64,000 nt of DNA from Batillaria attramentaria. Lineage: Eukaryota; Mollusca; Gastropoda; Batillariidae. The stretch spans positions 622,501 to 686,500 of the forward strand of contig JACVVK020000142.1 in the NCBI GenBank assembly GCA_018292915.2, in the 5' to 3' direction. Below the pieces are notes generated by a model. The model saw only the letters and a program-made list of their open reading frames with translations. It did no database searches and had not been told where the DNA came from. Of the stretch, positions 1 to 10,502 are shown one piece after another. The position numbers were made by a program, and so were the translations under genes. Positions within the stretch are counted from its first letter, which is position 1. Every line of letters begins with the position of its first letter.

Positions 1-166
1 GGTGTCCAAGCGTTTAACGTCTTTTTCCACCACGTAGGGGTGATACATAAAACTTGAAAGACGGGGCAACGAGAAAAAGGCCAGCACAAATATCTGGCCC
101 CAGCCGGGAATCGAACTCACGCCCCGAGCATTGAAAGTCCAATACTCTACCGCCGGACGGCCCGGG
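1..166 (-). mobile_element. SINE-A copy (tRNA-derived), cut by window edge
   Basis: Read on the minus strand, this starts with a tRNA-like head (A-box-like sequence around the gtagag motif, B-box ggttcgattccc type) followed by the family body: caaatatttgtgctgg, ccccgtctttgatatcac, then tggaaaaggacgttaaac and a CACCC-rich end. This is the commonest SINE in the window. The left end coincides with base 1, so the 3' tail may continue outside. Confidence 0.85.
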
Positions 167-1540
167 CGAGCTATGTCAGAAGCTGGGCCTTGAGTGTAAG
201 TCGATACGTTGTTCCGAACACAGTCGCGTAAATGCCATCTTTCATAAGATCGGCTTAGAAGAGAACAGGACCGTCCTTGCTGTAATTCCTTCTGGGAACT
301 TACTCGAAACCAAGCCGACTTTGGCTCGTTGTCAAAAAACGATTACAGACGTTGTAGCTTGCTGAAAAATTCATGAAGAGAAAGAACGCCCTCCATAAAG
401 AAAAGAAATCGTATCATGAGTCCAATGCCCTATCGTTTTTCACTCCGGCGACGTAGTTTTAGGGATGGATTACCTCTAGAATGTCATTGGTTTCACCGGT
501 TTGTGAGTTATATCGTTTTGTACTTTACCCTTTAGTCTTCGCGCTTTGCAAAAGCAAACATGTGGATTCATGAACAGATTTGAAAGTTCTTTTAGCTGAA
601 CATCCTCCTGAATGAATACTGAAATAGTCACTGATGGTCATTTTTAGGACAATGTGCCCATGGTACATTCATTTTTCTCCGACCACATTTTACCTGAGGT
701 ATATTGAATCAGATCGTTATGTAACTTTACTATTGATATGCAGACACAATCTGATTGACAAGTTGAGATTACGTCTGTACGCTCCAAATCTGTATGTACA
801 GAAATGAACAGTGTCTATCTGTCCGTCTGTCTGTCTGTGCGCGATAAAAGTGTTCTCACAGCGCGATCAAAATTGGTGGGTGCACTCAGGGGAACCCCGG
901 GCTCGTTCTGGCGGAAGAAAATCTCTCAAAAATCGGAGATTAACGTGCTTTTCCACCACGTACCTCCCCACAGGGAGACCAGAAAACACTTACTACACAT
1001 ATCACATCAGCTCGTAGTCTATATCTGTGACATGTCGAGCTCTCAAAACATTGCAGTGATGTCTGCCAGGGACAGACAAGGACACTGGCGCCTTCATTGT
1101 ACCAAAGTCTCCAACCCTTTGGCTTATGTCTCCTTGAAGATAGATACGTCACTGAATCCATTTAGCACAGTCTGCGATATCTGCAAGTCTACTTGGCTGT
1201 GGTATAATGGCCTTGAAATGCTGGCTACCTTCCAGTAAAAAGTTCCAGGCAGCACGTGTTTCTCCTAAGCCGATCTTCTCACAAATGACATTAATCTGCA
1301 TCACTTCATTCGAGACGCCAAAGCTGTTTACACTTATGCTGCAGTTTTCTGGTGTTTGTTGATGGCCGTCAAAGGAAGGGGGGGGAGGGGGGGGGGGGGG
1401 TTGATGAGGTAGGATGAGGCTGTCAGGGGCAGGAAAGTGATAGTGTAGGGATTGGCATTTTAGCTTCACTTTAAATTTGTGGAGTTGGAGTAGAGATTCC
1501 ACTTGATTGAATCATTTCTTCTTTACAGTTATCTGAGATG
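167..1540. other. No gene recognised; short SINE-A fragment and poly-G tract
   Basis: Mostly unique sequence. A 20-bp SINE-A-like fragment (ttaacgtgcttttccaccac) is at 942-961, CTGT repeats at 818-838 and a G homopolymer at 1378-1400. The short open frames here have no family resemblance. Confidence 0.6.
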
Positions 1541-1624
1541 GGGTGTTCGGGAGTTTAACGTCCTTTTCCATCATGTAAGGGTGATATCAAAGGCGGGGCA
1601 ACGAGAAAAAAGCCAGCACAAACA
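1541..1624 (-). mobile_element. SINE-A fragment (3' part)
   Basis: This matches the last half of SINE-A in reverse orientation (tttaacgtccttttcc, then gtgatatcaaaggcgggg, then agccagcaca). The tRNA-like head is missing. Confidence 0.8.
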
Positions 1625-1927
1625 TTCACCAGAGATGGGAAGAGGAATGACTACGAAAAGTGGTTATGAGCAGGCCTGTGGCAAAGGGGGATAGTGGGTA
1701 GGTCTACCGCCATTTTACTGGAAAAATACTGTAAGTGCTTATCAAATCCATGGCGTTTAGGCGCTTTTACCAAACTACGGTAAAGCTTAGAGGTTAGAGA
1801 CTGGGTGAAATGTGACCCATCCTGCGCAAAACTGCCAATCAAACTTAAAAGAAACTCACAGGGACCTGACATGGTTACTGCCCCTATGACCCCCAATTGA
1901 CTGGGTTGGAAAAGGGGGCGTCTCTAG

Positions 1928-2193
1928 TGTCCTATGTGTCAATAGTTCTACATGTCAATAGTCCTACGTGTCAATAGTCCTACTGGAAAAAAATAAAGGA
2001 GCATTGGACTGTCGCACTCTAGGACTATTTACATGTTGGACTAATGAGACTTCGAGTAAGCGTGGGACAATCGACACGTAGGACAATCAACCGTAGGACT
2101 ATCGAGAAATCGGACTATCGACATGTAGGACTATCGACATGTAGGACTGTCGGCGTAGGACTATTGGCATGTCGGAGAGCTGCCGCGTAGGAC
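1928..2193. repeat. Degenerate inverted minisatellite built on GTCCTA/TAGGAC
   Basis: The left part (1928-1984) repeats units such as gtcaatagtcctacgt. The right part (2067-2192) repeats the reverse complement, for example ctatcgacatgtaggac, a 17-bp unit. The two arms could fold back across about 80 bp of partly related sequence. Flanks from 1625 and up to 2787 are unique, with no gene seen. Confidence 0.75.
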
Positions 2194-2787
2194 TCGCGGC
2201 ACGCACCCAAATACCATTGGTCTGAAAGATGGATCATCCGGCTCTGCCGTCATCTGAGAAAAAAGATCAGATCTAGGCGCGTTAAACCATTCTCTCAGAC
2301 GACGGTGCAAATTTTCACACCACTCGCCAGTGCAAACTTCCGGCGAATTAACTAGGAGTGCTTTACGTTCGAAAAACTGTAAGGAAACAGAGAGCGAAAG
2401 TGTGAGTTATGACTTTCCAGAAACCACTCAGTGGTTTACGAGTTCACAAAAACACTCCAGTTACGTCTTTCAAACATTTGGAAGTCATACGTCACGGCCG
2501 ATGCATAGTTATTTTGCTCACTTTTAGGGGTGACATTTTAGTTTGCTTGAATCACGTAAAAAAATCTCTGTGAAGTATTTGCGAGTGCACTTTTGACTGT
2601 CCATGAGCACATGCTTTGTGTGATCAGCCGCCCTATGCATCATTTCCTTACAAGTCAGTGCGCAGAATTTTGAGGGGGTACACAACTCATTAGTCACCCT
2701 ACCAGAAACATAACATGGCGCAGAAAATGTATGCTAATAGAGCAGTAGAGGTAAGAGTCTGAATGCCCGTGGTATAAACAGATTTCT

Positions 2788-2945
2788 TGATTAGTTCTCG
2801 TGATTTACCACGGAAGAAACCACTCGATGTTTCAATTTTTGCCGTAGCTACCTCGCCGGAGTCTCGGTAGCTACGGCAAAAAAAAAAAAAAAAAAAAAGA
2901 AACATCGAACGGTTTCTTTCGTGGTAAACCACGAGAACTAATCAG
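2788..2945. mobile_element. Foldback MITE with about 66-80 bp arms
   Basis: The left arm (2788-2852, starting tgattagttctcgtg) is the reverse complement of the right arm (2866-2945, ending cacgagaactaatca). A short 13-bp loop lies between them, and a long A run expands the right arm. Near-perfect arms with almost no interior are typical of a non-autonomous inverted-repeat transposon or foldback element. Confidence 0.8.
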
Positions 2946-3477
2946 GTAAACTCTATTTACACAATGTTTTCGAAACTGAGGATGATTGTGTAGGGCAGCA
3001 AGGTGCGTGTGCAACTCACGAAGTCTTTTCAGACCGTCTGTTTTCGCCTCCCAAACCTTGCCGGCATGTTTGCAACAACAGCGCGTTCCTACCGACTGTC
3101 TGGAATCCTAATTACTGCAGTTGCACGCCACCGGGGATACCCATTGTCTGACGGCCACTCCGTCTTACCTCCCTTGATCCTTGGTTCCCTCCCCTCCTGG
3201 GACCCACCGCCCCTGCTTAACATTCAGTTCTTTCTCGCGAGGGAGTGCTTGGCGTTGGCAGCTCGCCTGGAAATAGACCCTGGTCCCGCTATTGTTTCGC
3301 GCTGTGTGTCCTGTAATGGCCGCGGTTAGGGTGTTAGGTAAGAAAACAGACACGTTAGTACGCACAGAGAGTGAGCTGCTAATTCTGGCAATTCTGTCGT
3401 TCGATCAAATACATGTGCGCAGGAAGGAAGTAAGGAAGGAAGATCGGGGGGAGGGTTAAAGGTTGGCTGGTGGGTCG

Positions 3478-3479
<2 letters not shown>
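2946..3479. other. No gene recognised
   Basis: Unique sequence. A 108-residue open frame at 3003-3329 shows no domain, signal peptide or family match that I can recognise, so I do not call it a gene. Confidence 0.55.

Positions 3480-3567
<88 letters not shown>
3480..3567. repeat. Microsatellite (TG)n then (AG)n
   Basis: About 21 TG units are followed directly by about 22 GA units. The same TG-to-AG/CT compound recurs near 28110, 29030 and 58920. Confidence 0.95.
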
Positions 3568-3569
<2 letters not shown>

Positions 3570-3654
3570 TGTGAAAGGGGTGGGTGGGATGGGGGCGGGG
3601 ATGATTGAAATGGTCACTATCGGGCAGTGTTAGTGACACAGATGGTCTTTAAAT

Positions 3655-3960
3655 GCTTTCCGTTCTTATAAACGCTCTCCTTTGCTAAACACTTTCCCTT
3701 GTTAAACCCTTTCTGTTGTTAACGCCTTGTCAAGCCCTTTGTGGTGTTAAACCCTTTCATTTGATAAACCTTTGTGCTGTTAAACCCTTTCCCTTGTTAA
3801 ACCCTTTCTGTTGTTAACGCCTTTATGTTGTCAAGCCCTTTATGTTGTTAAAGCCTTTCCTCTGCTAGACCCTTTCTTCCATTAAACCCTTTCCCTTATT
3901 AAACCCTTTCTGTTTTCAAACCTTTTCCTTTGTTAAACCTTTTCTGTTGGTTAAACCCTA
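3655..3960. repeat. 17-bp minisatellite (gttaaaccctttc family)
   Basis: About 18 degenerate units of roughly 17 bp share ttgttaaaccctttctg, with variants such as gttgttaacgccttt. No open frame uses it. The 3961-4460 stretch that follows is unique, with a 77-residue open frame of unknown meaning (see rejected items). Confidence 0.85.
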
Positions 3961-4502
3961 TCGCTACGTTTAGTGGTTGTTACACCATCATGCCTCACAC
4001 TATGACGATAAATTCAGCCCTTTTATGAAACCCGTTTAGAAGAATTAATTTAAAGCTGGTGACAAGCAGTTAAGACAGGACATCCTGTTCCATTTATCAT
4101 TTTTTTTTTTTGCTTAGCGCTAGCTTTGTTTTCAATTTCAGGAGTTTTATCCTTCCCATTTTCTTCCAATTCCCAATAGCTTTCGGGCTGTTCGCTACAA
4201 AACAATTTTTATTTTGATTTTTATAAAATGGCTGCGACTTTAACAAAAGACGAAACGTCGGGCTCCTTCAACAGTGAAGTAGCGAATGAATTGACACGTG
4301 GCAAGATTCTGATGGACAAGTCAGCGCAGCCAATCACAGTGCACCAGTACGCAGACAGACAAATCGCACGTGCGGGATTGTCTGTCAGAGTATTCGAGGG
4401 TTCTCTGTCAGAACGTCCTCTAGTATATCTCTTCTTCCTAATCTGTATCGATGGCAGGTGAACGCTCGATTTGCTTGACAAAGCTGCCGTGCAGTGGCAA
4501 AA

Positions 4503-4632
4503 CACAGTAAATCCGTGACGTCATTTTGTAGAAAAATTACCCGTGACGTCATTTTGTAGAAAAATTACCATTACGTCAATGTCTTTCATCTTGAAATCAC
4601 CCCTTTTTCATCAAATGGCGTCATGGACTGAC
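4503..4632 (+). mobile_element. MITE-C fragment with two TGACGTCA sites
   Basis: This matches the central part of MITE-C at 30096-30468: acgtcattt, then accattacgtcaa, then cttgaaatcaccccttt, then ggcgtcatggac. Here a 31-bp segment carrying gtgacgtcattttg is duplicated in tandem. Both terminal repeats are missing. Confidence 0.75.
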
Positions 4633-4940
4633 CTAGTCGTGGTGTCCCTCTCCTGTGTAATCGAGTCCTAGGATGTGACTTCCCCGATCACCTATGGGTT
4701 ACCCGAACTAGGACTTACCGTGTTGTGCCATATTGCACGGCAGAAAAAAAAAAATCAGATGGGTTGAACGGAGAGTCAGAGGACGTGGCTACTGGCTTGT
4801 GAACTACATGTTACTAGGACACTTGCCGAGCAGGGGCGAAATACCAAAAATGTTGCTCTCTAAGGATGGTAAAGAAAACCACTTGAAAACTCGGTTGTGC
4901 CACAAGCATTCCGTTTCACGCACACTTCACTCTGCGCCTG

Positions 4941-5011
<71 letters not shown>

Positions 5012-5033
5012 GCGTGTTTTTGTGCATGCGTGC

Positions 5034-5070
<37 letters not shown>

Positions 5071-5091
5071 ACGCGCGCGATGTGTGGTGAT
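4941..5091. repeat. Long (TG)n microsatellite, interrupted
   Basis: Two TG arrays (4941-5010 and 5036-5069) are separated by tgcgtgtttttgtgcatgcg, ending in a CG-alternating stretch. This gives spurious Cys-Val and His-Thr open frames. Confidence 0.95.
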
Positions 5092-5530
5092 ATACCAGTG
5101 CAAAGTCACTTATCACAAAATGAGATCTTCCCTACATGGTGCCTTCGATGCCAAACGTCCCTTATAGCAATTTAACCCTGTCTTAATCGCCTGTTTTCGC
5201 CTTTTCATCAACAGGAGAGAAAAAAAAGCCTGAAATAGGAGAGCACAACCGTGTTCTCCTGCAGGCAAGATTGAAATTGGAAATGAAAAAAAAAATCAGT
5301 CGAAATTGATTTCTCAGGTCAGCCATTTCCGCCAGTATCCGCTTGATTTTTAACGCTCATTTTCAGGAAGACTGTTGACACGGGCGGATAATGAAAAAGA
5401 AATTTCATGTTGATTTGATGAGCTTTATATAAAACGGTGGCTATTTCACGGGTAAAGACCCACAAAGTGCCCCATTCAGTGAGATTAGTCAGGCGTTTAC
5501 CGTTTTACTTTCTTTTCTTTTCTTTTTTTT
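5092..5530. other. No gene recognised
   Basis: Unique AT-rich sequence without recognisable features. Confidence 0.55.
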
Positions 5531-5725
5531 TTTTGGGGGGGGGGGGGGAGCGCAGGGTGATAGGGCTTGGGGACAAAGCGGGGATCGTAAGGGGGGTGGG
5601 GGGAGGGAGGGGGATGGGTGGTTGGGGGGGATGCGGGGGGGGGGGGGGGGATGCGGTGGGGGGGGGGGGGGATGCGGGGTGGGTAAGGGCGAGAGGCGGC
5701 GGAGACTCTCTCTCTCTCTCTCTCT
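5531..5725. repeat. G-rich low-complexity tract and CT repeat
   Basis: Several G runs longer than 8 occur between 5536 and 5680, followed by CT repeats. The G runs are long enough for possible quadruplex formation. Confidence 0.85.
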
Positions 5726-5744
5726 GTAGTCTTAATACTTACTT

Positions 5745-5828
5745 GAATAGTGTATGGTAGTGTGAACAGGACAGTGTGCAAGAGTGGCCTTCCAGTGCCT
5801 AACAACTCTATCCTGAAATAAAGGCTTT

Positions 5829-5875
<47 letters not shown>

Positions 5876-5894
5876 CTCTCTCTCTCTCTCTCTG
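5745..5894 (+). mobile_element. Retroposon 3' end with (ATC)n tail
   Basis: A conserved end (cctgaaataaaggctttatc) contains aataaa and leads directly into 16 ATC units, then CT repeats. The same design, with a related aataaa end, is seen at 6060-6168, 23690-23807 and 39960-40131. Confidence 0.6.
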
Positions 5895-6059
5895 TTGTAT
5901 ACTACAATTTCAAACACCATGCTATCTACTTCTTCACCTATTTTCCGATGTGTTTCCTTAGAATTTCTTGCGCCTCTTTCTATCTGTGCATGTTTATTTT
6001 TTCCGTTTTCTTATTAGATTTACTCCTTTTGTGCCTGATATACTTTTTGTCATGTTAGC
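5895..6059. other. No gene recognised
   Basis: T-rich unique sequence. Confidence 0.5.
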
Positions 6060-6164
6060 CTTTATTTTTTTAGTGTTTCTAGATTAGCAGGACAGCTTGT
6101 AAGATAGGCAGACCATGCCTACAAGTCTTTATCCTGAAATAAACGTTTCAGTCAGTCAGTCAGT

Positions 6165-6214
<50 letters not shown>
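6060..6214 (+). mobile_element. Retroposon 3' end with (CAGT)n tail, then (CT)n
   Basis: The sequence around tatcctgaaataaacgttt matches the end at 5810-5830, but here it is followed by CAGT repeats and a 44-bp CT array. A shared end with a different tail repeat suggests that the tail evolves independently of the body. Confidence 0.6.
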
Positions 6215-6217
<3 letters not shown>

Positions 6218-6562
6218 GACGTATAGGAACGCTTTGTTGACATCATATCGACAGCAATATTGAAAAGAAACATTAGAACATTTTTCACGGAGCTCCTCAG
6301 CAGCCAGCGACTTACCAGACAACTGTCTGTGATGAAATGTTAACCTTGTCAGTCTAATTCTGATAATGAAAGTCGTCAGCGCAGCAAGAAATAAACTTTC
6401 TTACAGAAAAAAAGAGCGCTCGTGACTGCCAATGGGAAGGTACAAAGAAACTAAAAGAAATCTTGAACCTGCATGTTATGTAAAACGCTACAGAAAAGCA
6501 GAAAAACACGACCAGTGTTTCGATGGAAGCTTCTGTCAGGGACAGACACAAAAACACGAAAA

Positions 6563-6606
<44 letters not shown>

Positions 6607-7059
6607 CAACCAACTAAACAGGTATAGAAAAAAAATAAAAATAAAACGTTTTATGTGAGTGACTCAACACATTTCGTGCGGCATACGAACGCGGTATCCC
6701 ACTTTAAAAAAAACCCCAAAAACTCTTTATCGGCTTTGGCCTGTATGCAAAAATCAAGCAAAATTAACGGTTCCTTGACGACTCTTACTGCAGGAAACAC
6801 GAGTATAATTAAAGTGCAGCACTCCCAAACGAAGCCAAATTAAAATCCATGCAGACATGAACAAATTATGCATTTTTTTTTTTTTTTGTGAGGCCACTGG
6901 GGCACAACGCCAAACTTACTTACTCGGAATTTCGTTAAGGTTTCTGGGAATGTCCCTAATGAATCGTTTCCTTAGAAACGTCGTTTGTTTCTTTTTTTTT
7001 CTTTGTGTTTTCTACTACAAGTAGGTTCTAGAGTTCTTTTTCTACCTGCATCTGAAAGA
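6215..7059. other. No gene recognised; (AG)n at 6568-6603
   Basis: Unique sequence with one AG microsatellite and a T homopolymer near 6872-6888. The open frames are shadows of the AG repeat. Confidence 0.55.
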
Positions 7060-7370
7060 AAATAGAGTAAAGTCTTCAGTTTAACACCGGAAACATGGCA
7101 CAAGGTCTGACCAGATATCGCCACACGCCTACCACGTGTCATCTTTGCAAGTATAGGTTTCGGGCTTTTCAGAATAGGCTTGTGTTAAAGAAAATAAGAT
7201 GAAGCCTTCATTTTAACACCTGAAACATTACACAAGCAGGTTCGGCCAGAAATGGCCACACGCCTGCCGTGTGTGATCTTCGTTTTTCTGTTACAATTAT
7301 AGGTTCTAGGCTTTCCCAAACCGCTGTCTGACAGAGAAAAAGGTGAAGCCTTTAGTGACCTTTACTTAAT
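7060..7370. repeat. Tandem repeat, about 140-bp unit, two to three copies
   Basis: The phrases aacacc-gaaacat, ggccagaaatggccacacgcc and ataggttc-ggcttt recur at 7083-7190, 7200-7320 and partly after 7330. A further piece (agcagaaatggccacgcgcttgcc, in parts) is at 7915-7940. Confidence 0.7.
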
Positions 7371-7379
7371 GCTACCAGT

Positions 7380-7860
7380 TTGAGGCTCACAGATCATTCA
7401 GATCTGTTTTCGTAATGACTATCATCACACCACTTAGACACCCGGACAGTGTGTAGCCGGAGTAGCCGAATGGTAGAGCGTCGGACTTCTAATGCTCGGG
7501 TCGTGAGTTCGTATCCCGGCTTGGGCCAAATATTTGTGCTGGCTTTCTCATCGTTGCCCTGTCTTTGATATCACCCGTATGTGGTGGAAAAGGATGTTAA
7601 ACCCCCAAAACACCCACCCATCCACCCGGACAGTGACGGTGTATGTGATGGTAGCACTGAGCCAACAGAAGCGTACTCTGAGTTGCGGCAAGCACACTGA
7701 GCGCTCCAGCAGTGTAACAACAAGCGTAGACTTTTGTTCGACCACTCGCGCAAAATTTAACAAACATTGTATCGCATTAGGAGCTGTACTAATCCTCAAG
7801 ACAGAGCATTTCTAGCGCAGCAAAGGCGCACCCACGAGCGAAACGTAAGTTGGCTTAATT
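7380..7860 (+). repeat. Repeat-B copy, interrupted by SINE-A
   Basis: Dispersed family marked by atcatcacaccacttagaca, then ggtggcactgagccaacag, then gagcgctccagtagtgtaac. Related copies are at 22920-23055, 27130-27480, 48938-49320 and 59165-59480. This copy is split by a SINE-A inserted after acccggacagtg. The sequence to 8090 that follows is unique. Confidence 0.8.
7452..7622 (+). mobile_element. SINE-A inside Repeat-B with 13-bp target-site duplication
   Basis: Full SINE-A from the tRNA-like head (gccgaatggtagagcg, then gagttcgtatccc) to the tail (ggatgttaaacccccaaaac). It is flanked by identical copies of cacccggacagtg at 7439-7451 and 7623-7635. The Repeat-B copy at 27205-27225 shows the uninterrupted site (cacctggacagtg), which confirms the insertion. 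Confidence 0.92.
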
Positions 7861-8089
7861 AACAAAGATGGAATTAGCCCGCCAGAACATAGATAGCAGC
7901 GCAAGAAGGTTTGAGCAGAAATGGCCACGCGCTTGCCATGTGTGCTGAGCAGCGAGCGATGTCGCTCCCTGATGAGAGAAAGATTAGGTGAATGTTCATC
8001 ATATTATGGAGCGCCGCGTGCCTCCTGTAGGCCTGGAGGGGGGAGAGAGGCTGCCAGACTGTTTGGCATTGGAACCTCGATACGATGAA

Positions 8090-8216
8090 AATCTCTCTCT
8101 CTCTCCCTCTCTCTCTCTCTACGTTTAGTAGATTAGTCTGTAGGACAGCCGCAACGACAAAGGTCAAGCAATGGCTACAAAGTCAACCATCTTCCACCGT
8201 TGAAAAATAAACTATA

Positions 8217-8271
<55 letters not shown>
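8090..8271. repeat. CT microsatellites
   Basis: CT repeats at 8092-8120 and 8220-8270, separated by about 100 bp of unique sequence. Confidence 0.9.
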
Positions 8272-8272
<1 letters not shown>

Positions 8273-8399
8273 CCCCCCTCCCCCATCCAAGCAGCTTTCG
8301 ACTCACTTTGCTAATGGCGTCAAGCAACTATTATGCAGTTAAGAACCTGGCATTATATATTTTTCTAGCTTTAAGAAAAAGACAACAGTTGCTCAGCTG

Positions 8400-8531
8400 A
8401 GTTGATATACTTTATTTTGCACTTTGGTTATTTCATGTACAAGTATTGATGTGTATAAGAATGTCTGGATGTCACTCTCAACTTTGAATGGGCCTAAGGC
8501 CTATCAATAAACAAATCTGATTCTGATTCTG

Positions 8532-8566
<35 letters not shown>
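8400..8566 (+). mobile_element. Retroposon 3' end with (TGATTC)n tail, then (CT)n
   Basis: The end reads ggcctatcaataaacaaatc followed by three TGATTC units and a CT array. The aataaa just before a short tandem tail is typical of non-LTR retrotransposon 3' ends. No coding part is left. Confidence 0.6.
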
Positions 8567-8569
<3 letters not shown>

Positions 8570-8734
8570 GTCTTAATACTTAGTTGATTAGTCGATGGTA
8601 GTGTCTGTAATCACGCAGTCTGTGATTTTTCGCCAAACTTGAAAAAAAGGTGATAAGTACTTAACAAATTCATAACGCCTAAGACCTTTTATCAAATGAC
8701 GTTCAGACTGTTTATGCCAAGTCTCGGGATCTCG

Positions 8735-8988
8735 AATACCATGTCTTGAAACTCCTTGCCGTCTTCTCTGAGAAACATCCCTTCCTTCCTACAGTTTAAA
8801 GCAGAACTCAAAACACATCATTTCAAACTAGCTTTTAATCTTTAAGTTTAAACGCCATCGCATGTGTTAATGTGTATAAATGTGTGCGTGTAAATGTTGT
8901 TTGTGTGCGTGAGCAAAAAAGCGCATTGAGTGCTTTTCGAAGCAGAACTCCGCGCTCTACAAGTGTATTATTATTATTATTATTATGT
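8735..8988 (+). pseudogene. CR1/L2-like LINE 3' end: reverse-transcriptase C-terminus remnant and (ATT)n tail
   Basis: One frame from 8748 reads NSLPSSLRNIPSFLQFKAEL followed by KTHHFKLAFNL and a stop. This is the familiar C-terminal end of CR1/L2-type reverse transcriptases (WN-x-LP, then FK-x-LKTHLF). A short 3' UTR contains gcgcattgagtgctt and ends in ATT repeats at 8969-8986. Only the last tens of codons are preserved and the element is dead. Related remnants are at 41749-42253 and 43066-43533. Confidence 0.8.
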
Positions 8989-9199
8989 CAGCCAGTAAAG
9001 CGTTTTATTTGAAAACGGTCGTGTGTTCTCTCCGTTTCTGTTTCTGCGTCTGGTGCAAAGATAGCGTCTCTGACATTTGCAGGAAGTTTCCGGATTAGTC
9101 ACCCGCTAAGACTTCGGCCACCATATTTGCCTACATATACTGATCTACCCACCTACCGCTTGCTGCAGTAACTGATACTAAGCGCGTGTGTATAATTAT

Positions 9200-10100
9200 T
9201 GTGCCAAATGCCTGCAGTTAAGAACCACCTATGAGCAAGAAGTAACTGAAAAATTGCAATCCTCGTTACCAGATGACGAAGAAGCTGTATTTTCCAACGG
9301 TAAAAATTACAGGCGCATAGATCTCTCCGTTTACTTTCTGTTGCTCAACCACGGAGAAGGAGAAGCTGGAATTTTTTTTTTTTTACTTCACCAAGGCGAA
9401 AGATACAAGCGCGTAGACAAGTTTGAAAGCCTGTCATTGTCAATTCTGTCTGTTGTTTCTGTCTTGAAAACCTGGGCCCGTATGTAGAACTCGAGGTTAA
9501 TTTAACCCACGGCTACGGGCCTAACCTAGACTAGGACAAAAGAAACCCCCCAACAAAATTAAATAAAAAAAGAAAGAAAGACTTAAATCCTTCTATAACG
9601 GCATAGGCACCTTGCTGGAATGGACCCGCTTCCTGATTTAAAACAAACAAACAAACAAACAAACAAATAAAAACCCACACGCACACACAGAAAATTTAAC
9701 CCTAGAGCTAGTTTAGTTCGAGGTTAGACTCTAACCCGGGGCTAAACTCCCTAATCCCGACTTTTACATGCGGGCCCTGCTGTTACTATACTACAAAAAA
9801 AAAGAAAGAAGTGTTTTCTTTCAAACGGTAAAACCTACAAAGTTTGCAAAGGTTGCAGGCTATCATTAACTTTTGAAAACTTGTCGTTGTCAGTCGTGTA
9901 TCTTTTTGGGATTGTTTTGAAAAACTGACATTGCCATACTACAGAAGAAGAAGAAGAAGAAGAAGAAATTAAAGAAGAAGTGTTTTCTTTATATCAGTAA
10001 ACGTGACAGGCACATAGATTATTTCAAAAACTTTGTCGTTGTCAATCTTGTTGTATCTTTTGGAATCTGTCTTGAGAACCTGCCGTTGCTATGGTACAGA
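9200..10100. repeat. Degenerate tandem repeat of about 180 bp, three units, split by MITE-D
   Basis: Units share tgttttctt, then aacggtaaaa, then acaggcgcatag, then gtcgttgtcaatc, then ttgaaaacctg. They begin near 9270, 9815 and 9980. The first unit is interrupted at 9474-9777 by MITE-D. The second and third keep the uninterrupted junction (aaaactgacattgcc and gaacctgccgttgc). AAG repeats occur at 9945-9966. Confidence 0.65.
9474..9777. mobile_element. MITE-D copy 1 with GGGCCCG termini
   Basis: It begins gggcccgtatgta and ends tacatgcgggccc, so the terminal inverted repeats match over about 13 bp. The same element lies in opposite orientation at 51745-52023. Shared interior: ggttaatttaaccc, then cggcataggcaccttgctgg, then taaccccgggctaaactcc-type sequence. 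Confidence 0.82.
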
Positions 10101-10148
10101 AAGAAGAGGGAGGGGCGGGGGGGGGGGGGAGGGGGAGGGGGATGTTTT

Positions 10149-10300
10149 AGAGTCTAACGTCTTTTTCCACCACGCATGGATTATAACAAAGACGGGGCAA
10201 CGAGAAAAAGGCCGGCACAGATATTTGGCCTCAGCTGGGATTCGAACTCACGACCCAAGCATTGAAGGTCCAACGCTCTACCTTTTTGCCACCCCCGCCC
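10149..10300 (-). mobile_element. SINE-A copy
   Basis: Reverse-strand SINE-A with a partly eroded tRNA-like head (the end reads acccccgcccc). It sits about 30 bp from the next copy. Confidence 0.85.
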
Positions 10301-10331
10301 CTCGAGGAGGAGAAGGAGGAAAACAGAAGAA

Positions 10332-10502
10332 GGGTGGGTGGGTGTTTGGGGGTTTAACGTCCTTTTCCACCACATAGAGTGATATCAAAGACGGGGCAAC
10401 GATGAAAAAGCCAGCACAAATATTTGGCTCCAGCCGGGATCGAACTCACGACCCGAGCATTAGAAGTCCAACGCTCTACCATTCGACCACCCCGGCTCCC
10501 CT
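10332..10502 (-). mobile_element. SINE-A copy with 14-bp target-site duplication
   Basis: Full-length reverse-strand copy from the tail (gggtgggtgggtg) to the head (ggccggggtggtcgaatgg on the minus strand). It is flanked by ggaaaacagaagaa at 10318-10331 and 10503-10516. Confidence 0.92.

Noticed and set aside
804..1238. 144-residue open frame on the + strand
   Set aside because: No domain, no signal peptide, starts in a CTGT repeat and overlaps open frames on both strands; it looks like chance.
3003..3329. 108-residue open frame
   Set aside because: No recognisable family, no splice or promoter context, and no related sequence in the window.
4228..4461. 77-residue open frame beginning MAATLTKDETSGSF with a plausible start
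   Set aside because: Looks gene-like for about 40 codons but no family was recognised, and it ends in sequence next to MITE-C; an antisense frame is equally open.
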